Shown piece after piece: positions 51,852-60,797 of a stretch of 64,000 bases of DNA. This stretch comes from Planctomycetales bacterium (lineage in GTDB: Bacteria; 4484-113): NCBI GenBank assembly GCA_030606285.1, contig JAUWGS010000006.1, positions 62,001 through 126,000 on the forward strand. The letters are read 5' to 3'. The stretch's first letter is position 1, and the number at the start of each line of letters is the position of its first letter. A program made the position numbers and the translations under genes. Below the pieces are notes generated by a model. The model was given only the letters and a program-made list of their open reading frames with translations, was not told the origin of the DNA and searched no databases.

Positions 51852-53138
51852 TCACAGCAGCGAATACAGCCAGGCCAGGCCGATGGCGCAGGCGAATACC
51901 GCAAGCAATGGAACCGTGATGCGCCGGTAAACCGGCCCGAACGTGTCGCCGAAGTACTGCAGGCTCAGCAGCAAGCAAAAATGTATCGGGCTGAACATCA
52001 CGCCGACCATCGCCGCGGTGTAGGCAACTACCAGCACCGGCACGAGCGGCAGATTCGCTCCGGCTGCCACTCCCAAAACGACGGGGAAGGACACGCCTAC
52101 CGCCGCCACCACGACGCCGGTAACCACTCCGATGAGCGCGGGAAGGATTACTATCACGAGCCAGACCGGTATGTGCCACGCCTGCAGCTCGCCAACCGCC
52201 CGCACCACCAGCCCGCCTTCGTCAAGCACGTTCTTGTAATAGAGAACTGCAAAGATCATCGCCACCAGTTCAAGCTGCTTGGGATCGGCGTATTCGGTGA
52301 GCAGCCTGCGCATGTCCACCCGGTCGCTCACGATGGTGGCGATGGAAACGACCGCGAGCGCTGCGATGATGATTGTACGCGGCAGCGGCTGGTAGAAGCT
52401 GTGCCCGGCAGACTCGTAAAGCTCGCGCGCCAGTTCCAGCGCCACACCGCCGATAACTACTGCCAGTATCGGCCACACAGCGATGAAGAACATCGTCCAG
52501 CTACTCCGCTTGCCCGGCTCGCTGACGCCGTTACTCTCGTTTTGGTTGCCCCTCACATCCCGGAACATCGTGAGCGCTCCAATTGCCAGCACGATTACCG
52601 TCATTGGGAGCATCACCGCGATGACGTGCGGCAGCGACAATCCGGTGAAGCTCGTTGCGAGCAGCACGCCGGGATACAGCGGCCACCAGTATTCCCAGAT
52701 GTGGCGGAACCAGTAGTTGATTGCTGTGAGCTGTCCGACATGTTCCGGTATTCCTTTGGCAATGGCCTTGACCATCGGCGCGCTGAACCATGCGCCTCCC
52801 GGCATCGGCAGCAGTCCGATGAGCGCGGGGAAGGTGGCGAGCTGCGTCCGCCGGTTATGCACCAGTCCGGAGAAAGTCTTAGTCATCCGGTCAAGCCTGC
52901 CGCCAAGCCTAAGGGCTGTGGAGAATAGCAAAATCAGCAGGATGATGACGAGCAGCGAGATGACGTCGCCGCTCTTGCCCGTGATAATGAACTGCTGGCC
53001 GATAACCGAAAAGCCTCGCTGTATGAAGAACGCCAGGAAGATAATGGCGGCGAATACGCCCAGGTAGAGCGGCACCTTGTAGCGCATCAGCACCAGGATG
53101 AGGGCGAAGCTCAGGAGAATGACGATAACTGCGGGCAC
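51852..53138 (-). CDS. DUF401 family membrane protein
   Basis: 428 residues with about ten membrane segments. The family block is IGLLPMPGGAWFSAPMVKA, with TAINYWFRHIWEYWWPLYPG following and VLPALIGVVTGVVVAAVGVS in the second half; the two halves look like an internal repeat of a permease. DUF401 proteins resemble ArsB/NhaD-type or gluconate-type transporters, with unknown substrate. The gene stands alone on the minus strand, divergent from the patatin gene. Confidence 0.85.
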   Translation of the reverse strand: MPAVIVILLSFALILVLMRYKVPLYLGVFAAIIFLAFFIQRGFSVIGQQFIITGKSGDVISLLVIILLILLFSTALRLGGRLDRMTKTFSGLVHNRRTQLATFPALIGLLPMPGGAWFSAPMVKAIAKGIPEHVGQLTAINYWFRHIWEYWWPLYPGVLLATSFTGLSLPHVIAVMLPMTVIVLAIGALTMFRDVRGNQNESNGVSEPGKRSSWTMFFIAVWPILAVVIGGVALELARELYESAGHSFYQPLPRTIIIAALAVVSIATIVSDRVDMRRLLTEYADPKQLELVAMIFAVLYYKNVLDEGGLVVRAVGELQAWHIPVWLVIVILPALIGVVTGVVVAAVGVSFPVVLGVAAGANLPLVPVLVVAYTAAMVGVMFSPIHFCLLLSLQYFGDTFGPVYRRITVPLLAVFACAIGLAWLYSLL

Positions 53139-53185
53139 GGGCGTGAATTATAGCGCGAGGCCTGCGCCGCGCCAATGCCGGATGC

Positions 53186-53191
53186 TAGAAT
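53186..53191 (+). promoter_or_regulatory. -10 box TAGAAT of the patatin gene
   Basis: TGC-TAGAAT (extended -10) ends 6 nt before the ATG at 53198, so the transcript is likely leaderless. Confidence 0.5.
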
Positions 53192-53197
53192 ACCTGA

Positions 53198-54034
53198 ATG
53201 CCTGTTTTGGCCAAACGCAAGGCGCCCCGGTTCGGCCTGGTCCTGAGCGGCGGAGTCTCGCTGGGCTTTACCTATGTTGGCGCGCACCGTGCGCTCTGGG
53301 AAGCTGGCTATAAACCTGCCGCCATCGGGGGTTGCAGCGTGGGCGCGGCGATGGGCGCGCTCTGGGCGGCGGGCCTTACGCCCGATGAGATAGGAGACGC
53401 GACGTCCAGAACCAGGTGGCGCAGGCTCATAAGCCCGTTCGGGGGCAAGCTGGGGCTGTTCTCGCTGCGCAAGCTCGGCAACAGAGTGGAGGAGCTTTGC
53501 GGCGTGAAACACATGGAGGAACTGCCAGTCCCGCTCAGCATTCATGCCACTGACCTCAGCACTGGCGAGCCGGTCGTGTTGCGCGAGGGCCCTTTGGGCA
53601 AGAGCGTCGCTGCGAGCTGCGCCATACCCGGCGTGTTCGCGCCGGTGGAGGTGGATGGCAGGACACTGGTGGATGGCGGAGTGACGCAGAACCTCCCGGT
53701 AAGCATCCTCGAAAACCATCGCGCGCTGCGTTTCATCCTGGCCGTTGATCCCATCCGCCGGCTAGAACTGGCGACGAAGCCGCGCAATCCGGTAACTGCG
53801 GTGCTTCAGGCTTTCCTCATCTACCTGCATACGCAATCTGAGAGCATGCCGCGAGAATGCAAAAAACCGTTGATTGTCGCCACGCCTGAGACCGGCGGGA
53901 TAAGCGTGCTGAACCTGAAGCAGATGCAGCGCCTAGACGCAATGGGTTACGACGAGATGCAGCGGGTTCTGGAGGACCACAGGTCGTGGTTCGAGAAAGG
54001 CCCTCCGCGCAACTGGAAGCGTAAAGCCACTTGA
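53198..54034 (+). CDS. Patatin-like phospholipase (RssA-type)
   Basis: 278 residues. Oxyanion loop LVLSGGVSLGFTYVG, nucleophile region IGGCSVGAAMGALWAAG (Ser in G-C-S-V-G), and catalytic Asp in LVDGGVTQNLPVSIL. Family members hydrolyse acyl esters of phospholipids; RssA-type proteins are cytoplasmic and without a lipobox, as here. The -10 box is 6 nt from the start. The C-terminal residues after 230 are basic. Confidence 0.93.
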   Translation: MPVLAKRKAPRFGLVLSGGVSLGFTYVGAHRALWEAGYKPAAIGGCSVGAAMGALWAAGLTPDEIGDATSRTRWRRLISPFGGKLGLFSLRKLGNRVEELCGVKHMEELPVPLSIHATDLSTGEPVVLREGPLGKSVAASCAIPGVFAPVEVDGRTLVDGGVTQNLPVSILENHRALRFILAVDPIRRLELATKPRNPVTAVLQAFLIYLHTQSESMPRECKKPLIVATPETGGISVLNLKQMQRLDAMGYDEMQRVLEDHRSWFEKGPPRNWKRKAT

Positions 54035-54084
54035 GGCCAAGCCAGGCCTGCAAGCTCCGTCAGCACCGCGCCAACATGGGATGC

Positions 54085-54090
54085 TATAAT
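54085..54090 (+). promoter_or_regulatory. -10 box TATAAT of the TlpA-like gene
   Basis: TGC-TATAAT is followed, 28 nt later, by the ATG at 54119, with GGAGG in between, a conventional leader unlike the leaderless neighbours. Confidence 0.5.
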
Positions 54091-54118
54091 CCGCCCACTA
54101 TCCCGGAGGTATCAACCG

Positions 54119-55126
54119 ATGCGTTACGGCTTTGCCGCCTTGATAATTGCGTTTGCGTTCCTTGTGTTCCCGCTGTCAGCAGTCGCAGTCAACCTGGGCG
54201 ATGAAGCGCCCGCGCTCGTGGGCACGGACCTCGATGGCAACGAGGTCAGCCTGGCGGCGCTCAACGCCGATGGCAAGTTCGTGTTTATAGACTTCTGGGC
54301 CAAGTGGTGCAGCCCGTGCATCCGCGAGCTGCCCAACGTCGCGCCGTTTTACGACGAGTTCGCCTCCGAGCGCTACGAGATGATTGGTGTGTCGCTGGAC
54401 ACCGAAAATACCTACGAGGGGATGCTGGAAGTCATCGCAGAGTACGGGCTGCACTATCCCATCATTTACGACATAGGGTCATATCCCGTCATCAACCCGG
54501 ACGGTACCGTTGATTTCATCCGAGGTGGCGGTTGGAAGAATAGGCTGGGCGTGGAGTGGGACATCCACAGCATCCCCGCGACGTTCCTAATAAATCCCGA
54601 CGGCATCGTCGTGCTGAAAAACGTGCGCGGCGAGGAAGGCCTGGCGCTGATGCGCAAGCTGGTGGAGGACGTACCGGGTTTCCTCCCGCCTAAGATGACG
54701 ATGAGCGCGGCGCTTGAGGACGGGATGCGCATTGTCGGCACCGCCGATATCACGTCGCTTGCGGTCGGCGAGTACGAAATGCCGTTTAGCGTCGCGTACT
54801 ACGTCCCCTCGGAAGTGGAAGGCGAGCGCGGCGAATGGCTCGGCGGCGACTACACGCTTTATTTGAGCCGTAAGCATAACGAAAAAGGGCGAGAGTCGCT
54901 TGCGATGTCGGTTACGCCGTCGGAGGAAAACGAGCAGGAGTTCGACGTTGACGTCAGCCGATTCCACGACGGCGACAGCCTATTTCTTAGGTTCGAGCTG
55001 GAAGCGGAGCACGAGGTGCAGATGGGCTACTTCAGCCTGAGCTTCCATTCACCGGAGCTTGACGGCGCAATTTCGTTCGGCAGCGCCTATGCCCGCCCAC
55101 CGGCGGAAGAAGAACCCGCCGACTAA
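54119..55126 (+). CDS. TlpA-like thioredoxin-fold protein with extra C-terminal domain
   Basis: 335 residues. Signal peptide at 1-23 (ALIIAFAFLVFPLSAVAVN). The thioredoxin domain covers about 25-185: PALVGTDLDGNEVSLAALNA, FIDFWAKWCSPCIRELPNVA (redox CSPC), IGVSLDTENTYEGMLEVIAE and SIPATFLINPDGIVVLKNVRG. The remaining 150 residues are a beta-rich domain (PFSVAYYVPSEVEGERGEWL; FLRFELEAEHEVQMGYFSLS), an extension not usual for TlpA/ResA proteins. It probably reduces disulfides in the envelope, for example in cytochrome maturation, though no cytochrome genes are near. Confidence 0.9.
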   Translation: MRYGFAALIIAFAFLVFPLSAVAVNLGDEAPALVGTDLDGNEVSLAALNADGKFVFIDFWAKWCSPCIRELPNVAPFYDEFASERYEMIGVSLDTENTYEGMLEVIAEYGLHYPIIYDIGSYPVINPDGTVDFIRGGGWKNRLGVEWDIHSIPATFLINPDGIVVLKNVRGEEGLALMRKLVEDVPGFLPPKMTMSAALEDGMRIVGTADITSLAVGEYEMPFSVAYYVPSEVEGERGEWLGGDYTLYLSRKHNEKGRESLAMSVTPSEENEQEFDVDVSRFHDGDSLFLRFELEAEHEVQMGYFSLSFHSPELDGAISFGSAYARPPAEEEPAD

Positions 55127-55258
55127 CCCGGCTCTTGAAGCTTCTGTTTACCGCGGTTGCGGTAAGGTACGTTCATCCTACCCTCAACCTTCTTGAAGGC
55201 AGGACGAGTGCGACGATGGTTTTGGTGCCAGATAAGTAGGGAGCATCGGGTCTTCGAT

Positions 55259-55924
55259 TCAGAACAGCCTTCCCTTAGCTGCCTTTACGCGCATGAACTC
55301 GCTAGCTGTCTTTCGGGCAAACTTGCCAAAACCTCGCGGACACTGTTGCTCAATGTCGTCTAATCGCGCGCTGTTCTTCCATATCTCGCTAAACTCTCGC
55401 GCGAGGCGAAGATTACCGTAACCGTAGTGGAAATCGACGTTGTCTGACAGACGTGTTAGTTCATCAAGTGTTAGCTTCGGATTATCGTCTCGCTCTGCTC
55501 TGTACCGCTTCGCCGAATAGCGGACGTGCTGGATGATATCCGCATCTAGTCCGAGCCAGCCAAGTGTGCTTAGTCGATCACCAAGCCACCAAGCTTCTAT
55601 CTCCTTGATAGCTATGCCAAGCACAAACCCCTGTCTTGGGAACATTCTCCTCAACTTCTTCTGCACGCTGCTCGTCTTCTGATCAAGCACAACAACGAAG
55701 AAATCGTAGTCTGGAACCACATTCCTGAGAACACCAACTAGCATGCGTACTTTCTCTAAGACACCCCCTTGACCACGCTTCCTCATCTGAAAGATGTCCG
55801 CGCATTCATCAGGCTGAACTGGCCAGTCGTAGCTTGCACGATCGTAGGCGATGCGTTCTAATAGTACGGAGACTAGGGCGTAGTCGATGGCGCCTTCGAC
55901 TATAACCCCGATCTTGCTAGCCAT
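55259..55924 (-). CDS. DUF4276 protein (TOPRIM-like), partner of the ATPase
   Basis: 221 residues from the ATG at 55924, which overlaps the ATPase stop by 8 nt (ATGGCTAG); a start 10 codons earlier is possible. The N-terminus is SKIGVIVEGAIDYALVSVLL, where VEG holds the conserved Glu of TOPRIM-like DUF4276. DFFVVVLDQKTS supplies an acidic strand, and IKEIEAWWLGDRLSTLGWLG is the family signature. With the ATPase gene it forms an ATPase plus nuclease-like effector pair, similar in layout to PARIS (AriA/AriB) and OLD-type defence systems. Which named system this is, if any, is not clear. Confidence 0.8.
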   Translation of the reverse strand: MASKIGVIVEGAIDYALVSVLLERIAYDRASYDWPVQPDECADIFQMRKRGQGGVLEKVRMLVGVLRNVVPDYDFFVVVLDQKTSSVQKKLRRMFPRQGFVLGIAIKEIEAWWLGDRLSTLGWLGLDADIIQHVRYSAKRYRAERDDNPKLTLDELTRLSDNVDFHYGYGNLRLAREFSEIWKNSARLDDIEQQCPRGFGKFARKTASEFMRVKAAKGRLF

Positions 55925-57134
55925 TTGGTGTCCGTCTCCTTGCGTTACCCCCAATTAAACCGGTAAACCAAGCTTCTCCAAGAGAATCCCTGAATGCCTC
56001 ACTGACAATATCAATGTCTTCCCTGTCCGATAGGCGGATCAAGCTTGCGCCTTCCTGTGGCTTGCCTCGCTCCATGACGTACACCTCCTCTGGGTGGTCG
56101 AGGAAGTAGTCAAGCACATAAGGACTGTGAGTCGTAAAAAAGACCTGACACTGCCGTGGCGGTTTCCTGAGTGTTAGCTCTCGAAGCATAGCCACAACCT
56201 CTTCTATCAGCTGTGGATGTATGCCATCTTCGGGCTCCTCGAAGGTCACAATAGAAGGAACCCAGTCTGAATAGAGAAATGTGGAGATTGCCAGCAGTCG
56301 TAGCACTCCGTCCGCCATCTGTTGGCTGTTGAAGCGCACAGTCTTTCCATTCCTTTCGAGCAGATTGACCTCCTTCCAACCCCAGCCCCGACCACCGCCG
56401 GTCACTTCGATGTCACTCACGGTGGGGAAGAGATGCTTAACGCGCGTGACCAGCTTCTGAAACTGTTTAGGTCTATTACGTTTTAGGCCCGCAAGTACCG
56501 GCGCAAGATACTCGCCTGACTCACCGACGATAACGTGTTTCCCTCTTTCTCTTTGACGCAGCACCTTTGGATTCCATATCTCAAATGACCGGAACCGCTC
56601 GACCCAATCGCGGAAGTGAAAGGCTTGCGGTAGCTTCTTCCGCCAGTGAGGAGGAAATTGGGTCATTACACTGCTAGGCAAGCGTGCGAGCAACACGTCT
56701 TCCCTCGCTTCGTATCCCCCAAATACACTGAGTCTACGTCCCTTGCGGTCTATAAGTGTCCGCTTTTCGCCTTTCGCCCCTGAAAAGAGGAGCCTTTCTT
56801 GACCTACACCTAGGTATCGCCAGCGTCTGGCGGAGACCGTGTATTCGTAAGTTCCTGCACATTGACCAGATGAGTCAGGGGGTAGCTCTGCTTTGAGAGT
56901 CCAAGTAATCTTCTTGCCCGGTCGCCTTAAATTGGGCAAGTCCTCGTAAGCTATGTTCTTCCGATTAAGGTAGACGTCAATGGACGGCTCAAAGAACGCT
57001 CTTAGGAAATCTATAGCTTGTAGGAGTGACGACTTGCCGGACCCATTAGGCCCAATGATCACGTTGAACGGGTTGAATTCAGCTTCCACTGAAGCAAGGT
57101 TCTTGAAGCTCTCAACTTTCAGCCATTTGATCAT
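55917..57134 (-). CDS. AAA (SMC/ABC-like) ATPase of a two-gene system
   Basis: 405 residues. Walker A: NPFNVIIGPNGSGKSSLLQA. The ABC-type Walker B and D-loop region is VTFEEPEDGIHPQLIEEVVA, and FFTTHSPYVLDYF is the switch His. The middle (100-270) is an insertion with helices and a beta part, as in AAA_21-type proteins. The gene is AT-richer than neighbours. Such ATPases paired with TOPRIM-like effectors sense phage products and activate the nuclease. Gene order ATPase then DUF4276 with an 8-nt overlap supports one operon. Confidence 0.88.
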   Translation of the reverse strand: MIKWLKVESFKNLASVEAEFNPFNVIIGPNGSGKSSLLQAIDFLRAFFEPSIDVYLNRKNIAYEDLPNLRRPGKKITWTLKAELPPDSSGQCAGTYEYTVSARRWRYLGVGQERLLFSGAKGEKRTLIDRKGRRLSVFGGYEAREDVLLARLPSSVMTQFPPHWRKKLPQAFHFRDWVERFRSFEIWNPKVLRQRERGKHVIVGESGEYLAPVLAGLKRNRPKQFQKLVTRVKHLFPTVSDIEVTGGGRGWGWKEVNLLERNGKTVRFNSQQMADGVLRLLAISTFLYSDWVPSIVTFEEPEDGIHPQLIEEVVAMLRELTLRKPPRQCQVFFTTHSPYVLDYFLDHPEEVYVMERGKPQEGASLIRLSDREDIDIVSEAFRDSLGEAWFTGLIGGNARRRTPNG

Positions 57135-57309
57135 GTATGTGGCCCCAATTTCACTCGCAGGCTACAATACATCTGTAAGCCACGCAAACGCTGGAACTGG
57201 AAAAGCGTCGATATCGATTCTAGCATAAGGAGCGCAGCTGCGGTATCAACGCACATTACCGGCATAGTTGAAGCAAGCACATCACAATGGACTCACAAAG
57301 CCAAAGCTC

Positions 57310-57382
57310 TGGGCGCGGACGGACTCGAACCGCCGACCTACTGGGTGTAAACCAGTTGCTCTAGCCTCTGAGCTACGCGCCC
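57310..57382 (-). tRNA. tRNA-Val (anticodon TAC)
   Basis: 73 nt without an encoded CCA. The acceptor pairs GGGCGCG with CGCGCCC; D-arm TAGCTCAGAGGCTAGAGC; anticodon arm ACTGG-TTTACAC-CCAGT with TAC at 34-36; T-arm GGCGGTTCGAGTCC. Confidence 0.93.
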
Positions 57383-57506
57383 GCGGCGAAGATATTATAG
57401 GACAAGCGCCCGCCGCGCAAGACCACCTGTCCCCCGTGCGAAACCACCGCCCGACGCAGGGCGCACCGGCGCGCAATGCCCGAGGGGAATTCTGCGAAAG
57501 AAAACG

Positions 57507-57579
57507 TGGGCCCGGCCGGATTCGAACCAGCGACCAAGTGATTATGAGTCACCTGCTCTAACCACTGAGCTACGGGCCC
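57507..57579 (-). tRNA. tRNA with CAT anticodon, probably tRNA-Ile2
   Basis: 73 nt without an encoded CCA. The acceptor pairs GGGCCCG with CGGGCCC; anticodon loop CTCATAA gives CAT. The D-arm and central region (TAGCTCAGTGGTTAGAGCAG) and the variable/T region (TTGGTCGCTGGTTCGAATCC) are very close to E. coli ileX-type tRNA, unlike elongator Met or initiator Met. If so, C34 needs TilS lysidine modification. Elongator Met cannot be excluded by eye. Confidence 0.88.
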
Positions 57580-57647
57580 AGCGCCTGTTCAATTATAACG
57601 TCTCGCTGATAAGGTGTGAACCCGCCACAATCCCTGTAGCTATCTTT

Positions 57648-57678
57648 CTGACGACTGACGGCTGACGACTGGCGACTG
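57648..57678. repeat. Short tandem-like CTGACGACT repeat
   Basis: CTGACGACT occurs twice, followed by a CTGGCGACTG variant, just beyond the PBP1A stop. It may be a low-complexity replication product. No hairpin is evident. Confidence 0.5.
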
Positions 57679-57691
57679 CATGGCGGGCAGG

Positions 57692-59845
57692 CTAGAAGTA
57701 GACGTGATGCTCGTCTGTTGAGCGGTCGGGGCTTCCCGGGCGTCCGCCTGCTTCGACGGATTCCTCGTCAGCTTCTTCCTCTTCCAGCAGCTCTTCCTCG
57801 ATATCCTCAACTCTCAGCTTGAACGGGTAGGTGTAGACGCCTTCGGCCTGGATGTCCGCCAGGGACTGAAGCTTGCGCACGCTAGCGCCGGGTATGCCTA
57901 CGTTCTCCGCGCCCGGAGGCGGCGTGAACTGTTCCAGCGGGCGGTCCTGGTATATGCCGGCCATGAACTCCTTCCAGGTCGGCGCGGGGATGGTGGCGCC
58001 GAAGACGCGGCGCATCTTGACGCGGTGGTCGTCGTTGCCGAACCAGACTGCGGTGCAGACTTTGGGCGTGTAGCCCACGAACCACGCGTCACCGTAGTCG
58101 TCGGTCGTGCCGGTCTTGCCACCAGTCGGCTGCAACTGGCCTTCGCCGTTCCTGAACCGCGCCGAGGTTCCGGTGCCACCCGTGACTACGCGCTGCATCA
58201 TCAGCACCATCGTTCTGGCAACGCGGGGCTCGAGCGCCTGCCGCGTGCGAAGCGGAACGTCTTCGGTGTGGTCCTCCAGCAGAACTCCGTAGCGGTCGTA
58301 GACCTGCAATATGAGAACCGGCTCCACGTAGTCGCCGCCACGGGCGAAGCAGGAGAACGCTGCGGCCATTTCGATAGGCTTGACGTTGGCCACGCCCAGC
58401 GGCAACGAGAGCACGGGTTCGAGTTCGGACTTCACGCCCATCTTGTGGGCAATCTCAACGGCGCTTTCCGGGCCGACGCGGTTCATCAGGTCAACGGTCG
58501 CGGCGTTGCGCGAATACTGGAGCGCGTAGACCATATTCACAATCCCCCGGAAGCTCAAGTCGGAATTCCGGGGACTGTAGACCTTCCGCCCGATGATGTA
58601 GTCTATCGGCAGGTCGCGCAGCTCCGTCGAGGGTGACATCCCCTGTGTGAGCGCAGTGGTGTAAACGAACGGCTTGAACGCGGAGCCAACCTGCCTTCCG
58701 CCCTGCACTGCGCGGTTGTATTTGCTCGCTTCGTAATCGTAGCCGCCTACAAGTGCGAGAACCTCGCCGGTCTCTACATCGAGTGACACGAGAGCGCCTT
58801 CGGAAACCCGCTTAGTCTCACGGTATTTGTCAACCGCGTTCTTCACGGCGTTCTCGGCAATCTGCTGGTATTCCCAGTTAAGGCTGGTCACGACGATCAG
58901 GCCCTGCCGGAGCACCTGGTCCTCGCCATACTTGTCGTACAGCAGCTCGCGCACCCAGCTTGTGAAGTACGGGGCGCGCATCATCGCCGGCTCGTGGCGC
59001 TCCACCAGCCCGAAGTCCGTTTCAGGATCGCGCGCGTGAACCAGAGCCTGCTGGATTTCCTCGTCGGAGATATGGGTCAGGTCCAGGTTCTTCCCCCGGC
59101 GCTTTTCGTCCAGCAACCGGTTTAGAACCTGGAGGCGGCGTGCCGCAGCGCCATCAGGATTGCGGAACGGATTCAATTCGCTGGGCTTCTGGGGAAGCCC
59201 GGAGATCAGCGCGCACTCCTCCAGCGTGAGTTCTTCCAGCTCCTTGCCGAAGTACGTTGACGACGCCGCCTTAACGCCGTATGCGCCGGCGCCGTAGTAG
59301 ATATTGTTAAGGTAACTTTCGAGAATCTCGTCTTTGCTGAACTTCTTCTCCAGCGCCTGTGCCAGCACGATTTCCTGCACCTTGCGGTTGAGGGTTTTCT
59401 GGCTTTTGATGAAGGGCAGGAAGACGTTGCGTGCGAGCTGCTGCGTGATGGTGCTGCCGCCCTGGACAATCGTGCCGCTCCGGACGATGGCCATCAGGGC
59501 GCGGACGTTGGCCAGAAAGTCCACACCACGGTGCTTGTAGAAGCGCTTATCCTCGCTGGCAAGCGTGCAGGCTGTTAGCCTGTCGGGTATCTCCCGCAGC
59601 GGCACGTACTCGCGGTTCTCCAGGTACAGGTTTGCCAGCAGCGTGCCGGCGCCTTCGTCGGGGTCGTAGTCGCGCGAGTAGACTTTCGTGGTCTGGAGGC
59701 CGTGGGGCAGGTCGGTATTGATAATGCTCTGGATGTTGGACTGGACGTTAAGGTAGGTCTTGAGCAGAAAGCCGCTGGCAATGATTACGGCAACCAGCGC
59801 GCCGATGTTGGCGTATATGACCGCCCGTTTAACAAATGCCCACAT
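57692..59845 (-). CDS. Class A penicillin-binding protein (PBP1A family)
   Basis: 717 residues. One N-terminal membrane helix (YANIGALVAVIIASGFLLK). Glycosyltransferase (GT51) motifs: ASEDKRFYKHRGVDFLANVR (catalytic Glu), GGSTITQQLARNVFL, ILESYLNNIYYGAGAYGV. Transpeptidase motifs: SxxK in VGSAFKPFVYTTAL, SxN in YSRNAATVDLMN and KTGT in GGKTGTTDDYGDAWFVGYTP. The acidic C-terminal tail (about 675-717, EELLEEEEADEESVEAGGRP) is extra. It polymerises and cross-links peptidoglycan outside the cytoplasmic membrane. It starts 22 nt after the tsf stop in the same operon. Confidence 0.96.
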   Translation of the reverse strand: MWAFVKRAVIYANIGALVAVIIASGFLLKTYLNVQSNIQSIINTDLPHGLQTTKVYSRDYDPDEGAGTLLANLYLENREYVPLREIPDRLTACTLASEDKRFYKHRGVDFLANVRALMAIVRSGTIVQGGSTITQQLARNVFLPFIKSQKTLNRKVQEIVLAQALEKKFSKDEILESYLNNIYYGAGAYGVKAASSTYFGKELEELTLEECALISGLPQKPSELNPFRNPDGAAARRLQVLNRLLDEKRRGKNLDLTHISDEEIQQALVHARDPETDFGLVERHEPAMMRAPYFTSWVRELLYDKYGEDQVLRQGLIVVTSLNWEYQQIAENAVKNAVDKYRETKRVSEGALVSLDVETGEVLALVGGYDYEASKYNRAVQGGRQVGSAFKPFVYTTALTQGMSPSTELRDLPIDYIIGRKVYSPRNSDLSFRGIVNMVYALQYSRNAATVDLMNRVGPESAVEIAHKMGVKSELEPVLSLPLGVANVKPIEMAAAFSCFARGGDYVEPVLILQVYDRYGVLLEDHTEDVPLRTRQALEPRVARTMVLMMQRVVTGGTGTSARFRNGEGQLQPTGGKTGTTDDYGDAWFVGYTPKVCTAVWFGNDDHRVKMRRVFGATIPAPTWKEFMAGIYQDRPLEQFTPPPGAENVGIPGASVRKLQSLADIQAEGVYTYPFKLRVEDIEEELLEEEEADEESVEAGGRPGSPDRSTDEHHVYF

Positions 59846-59867
59846 CAGTTCCGGCCATCAGCGCCAA

Positions 59868-60782
59868 TCAGTCGCCAATGGCGAAGCGGAAGAACATCAC
59901 TGGCGTGATCTCGTCCCCAAGCTCCGAGGCCACGCTCTGGACGATCTTCTGCACGTTCTGCTTGTCCTCCTTGATGAAGGGCTGCTCCAGCAGGACGGCC
60001 TCCTTGAAGAACTTATTCAGCCGCCCCGTGACTATCTTGTCCACCAGATTCTCCGGCTTTCCTTCTGCCAGCGTTTGCTCACGGTAGATGCGCTTCTCTT
60101 CTTCCAGAATGTCTTCAGGGATCTGGTCCCGGTTGATCGCAACGGGGACTCGCGGCATCCCCGCAGCCACCTGCATTGCCAGGTCCTTCGCCAGGGCCAG
60201 GAACTTCTCGTCCTTTAGGGTTTCCGGTTTACCGGCTTCGATGCCGATGAGTGAGGTTACACGCCCGCCGGCGTGCTCGTAAGGCTGGACCAGCGCGCTC
60301 CTGCCGGAAAGGTTGATGACTGCGAGCCGGCTAAGCTGAATGTTCTCGCCAATCTTCCCGACTGCTTCTGCGATTACGTCGCGCACCGTGCGCTCGCTAT
60401 CTTTGTAGTAGGCCTCGCCCAGCAACGCTTCGATATCGTCGTAGGCGCCGCTGGTAGAGAAATGCTCCGATGCGGCGAAGTGCGCCAGCAGGTCGTTCAC
60501 TAGGCTCCTGAAGTCGTCGGTGCGGGCTACGAAGTCGGTTTCGCAATTCACTTCGAGCAGCAGCCCGGCATCGCCCTGTTCATTGATCCATGCGGCGGCG
60601 GTGCCGTCCTCGGCCGTCCGCCCGGCCTTCTTGGTGGCCATGGCTAGCCCCTGCACGCGGAGCGCTTCTACCGCTTTATCAAGATCGCCTTCGGTCCCGA
60701 CAAGCGCCTTCTTGCACTCCATCAGGCCGACGCCGGTTCTCTTGCGAAGTTCTTTTACGAGTGTGGCGTTGATTTCAACCAT
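59868..60782 (-). CDS. tsf: Elongation factor Ts
   Basis: 304 residues. Conserved N-terminal UBA-like part LVKELRKRTGVGLMECKKAL followed by LDKAVEALRVQGLAMATKKA; the core EF-Tu contact LEVNCETDFVARTDDFRSLV; C-terminal domain with KLQ-type QPFIKEDKQNVQKIVQS. It exchanges GDP for GTP on EF-Tu. Downstream of rpsB by 15 nt, the near-universal order. Confidence 0.97.
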   Translation of the reverse strand: MVEINATLVKELRKRTGVGLMECKKALVGTEGDLDKAVEALRVQGLAMATKKAGRTAEDGTAAAWINEQGDAGLLLEVNCETDFVARTDDFRSLVNDLLAHFAASEHFSTSGAYDDIEALLGEAYYKDSERTVRDVIAEAVGKIGENIQLSRLAVINLSGRSALVQPYEHAGGRVTSLIGIEAGKPETLKDEKFLALAKDLAMQVAAGMPRVPVAINRDQIPEDILEEEKRIYREQTLAEGKPENLVDKIVTGRLNKFFKEAVLLEQPFIKEDKQNVQKIVQSVASELGDEITPVMFFRFAIGD

Positions 60783-60797
60783 CGTTTCCCCCGAGGG

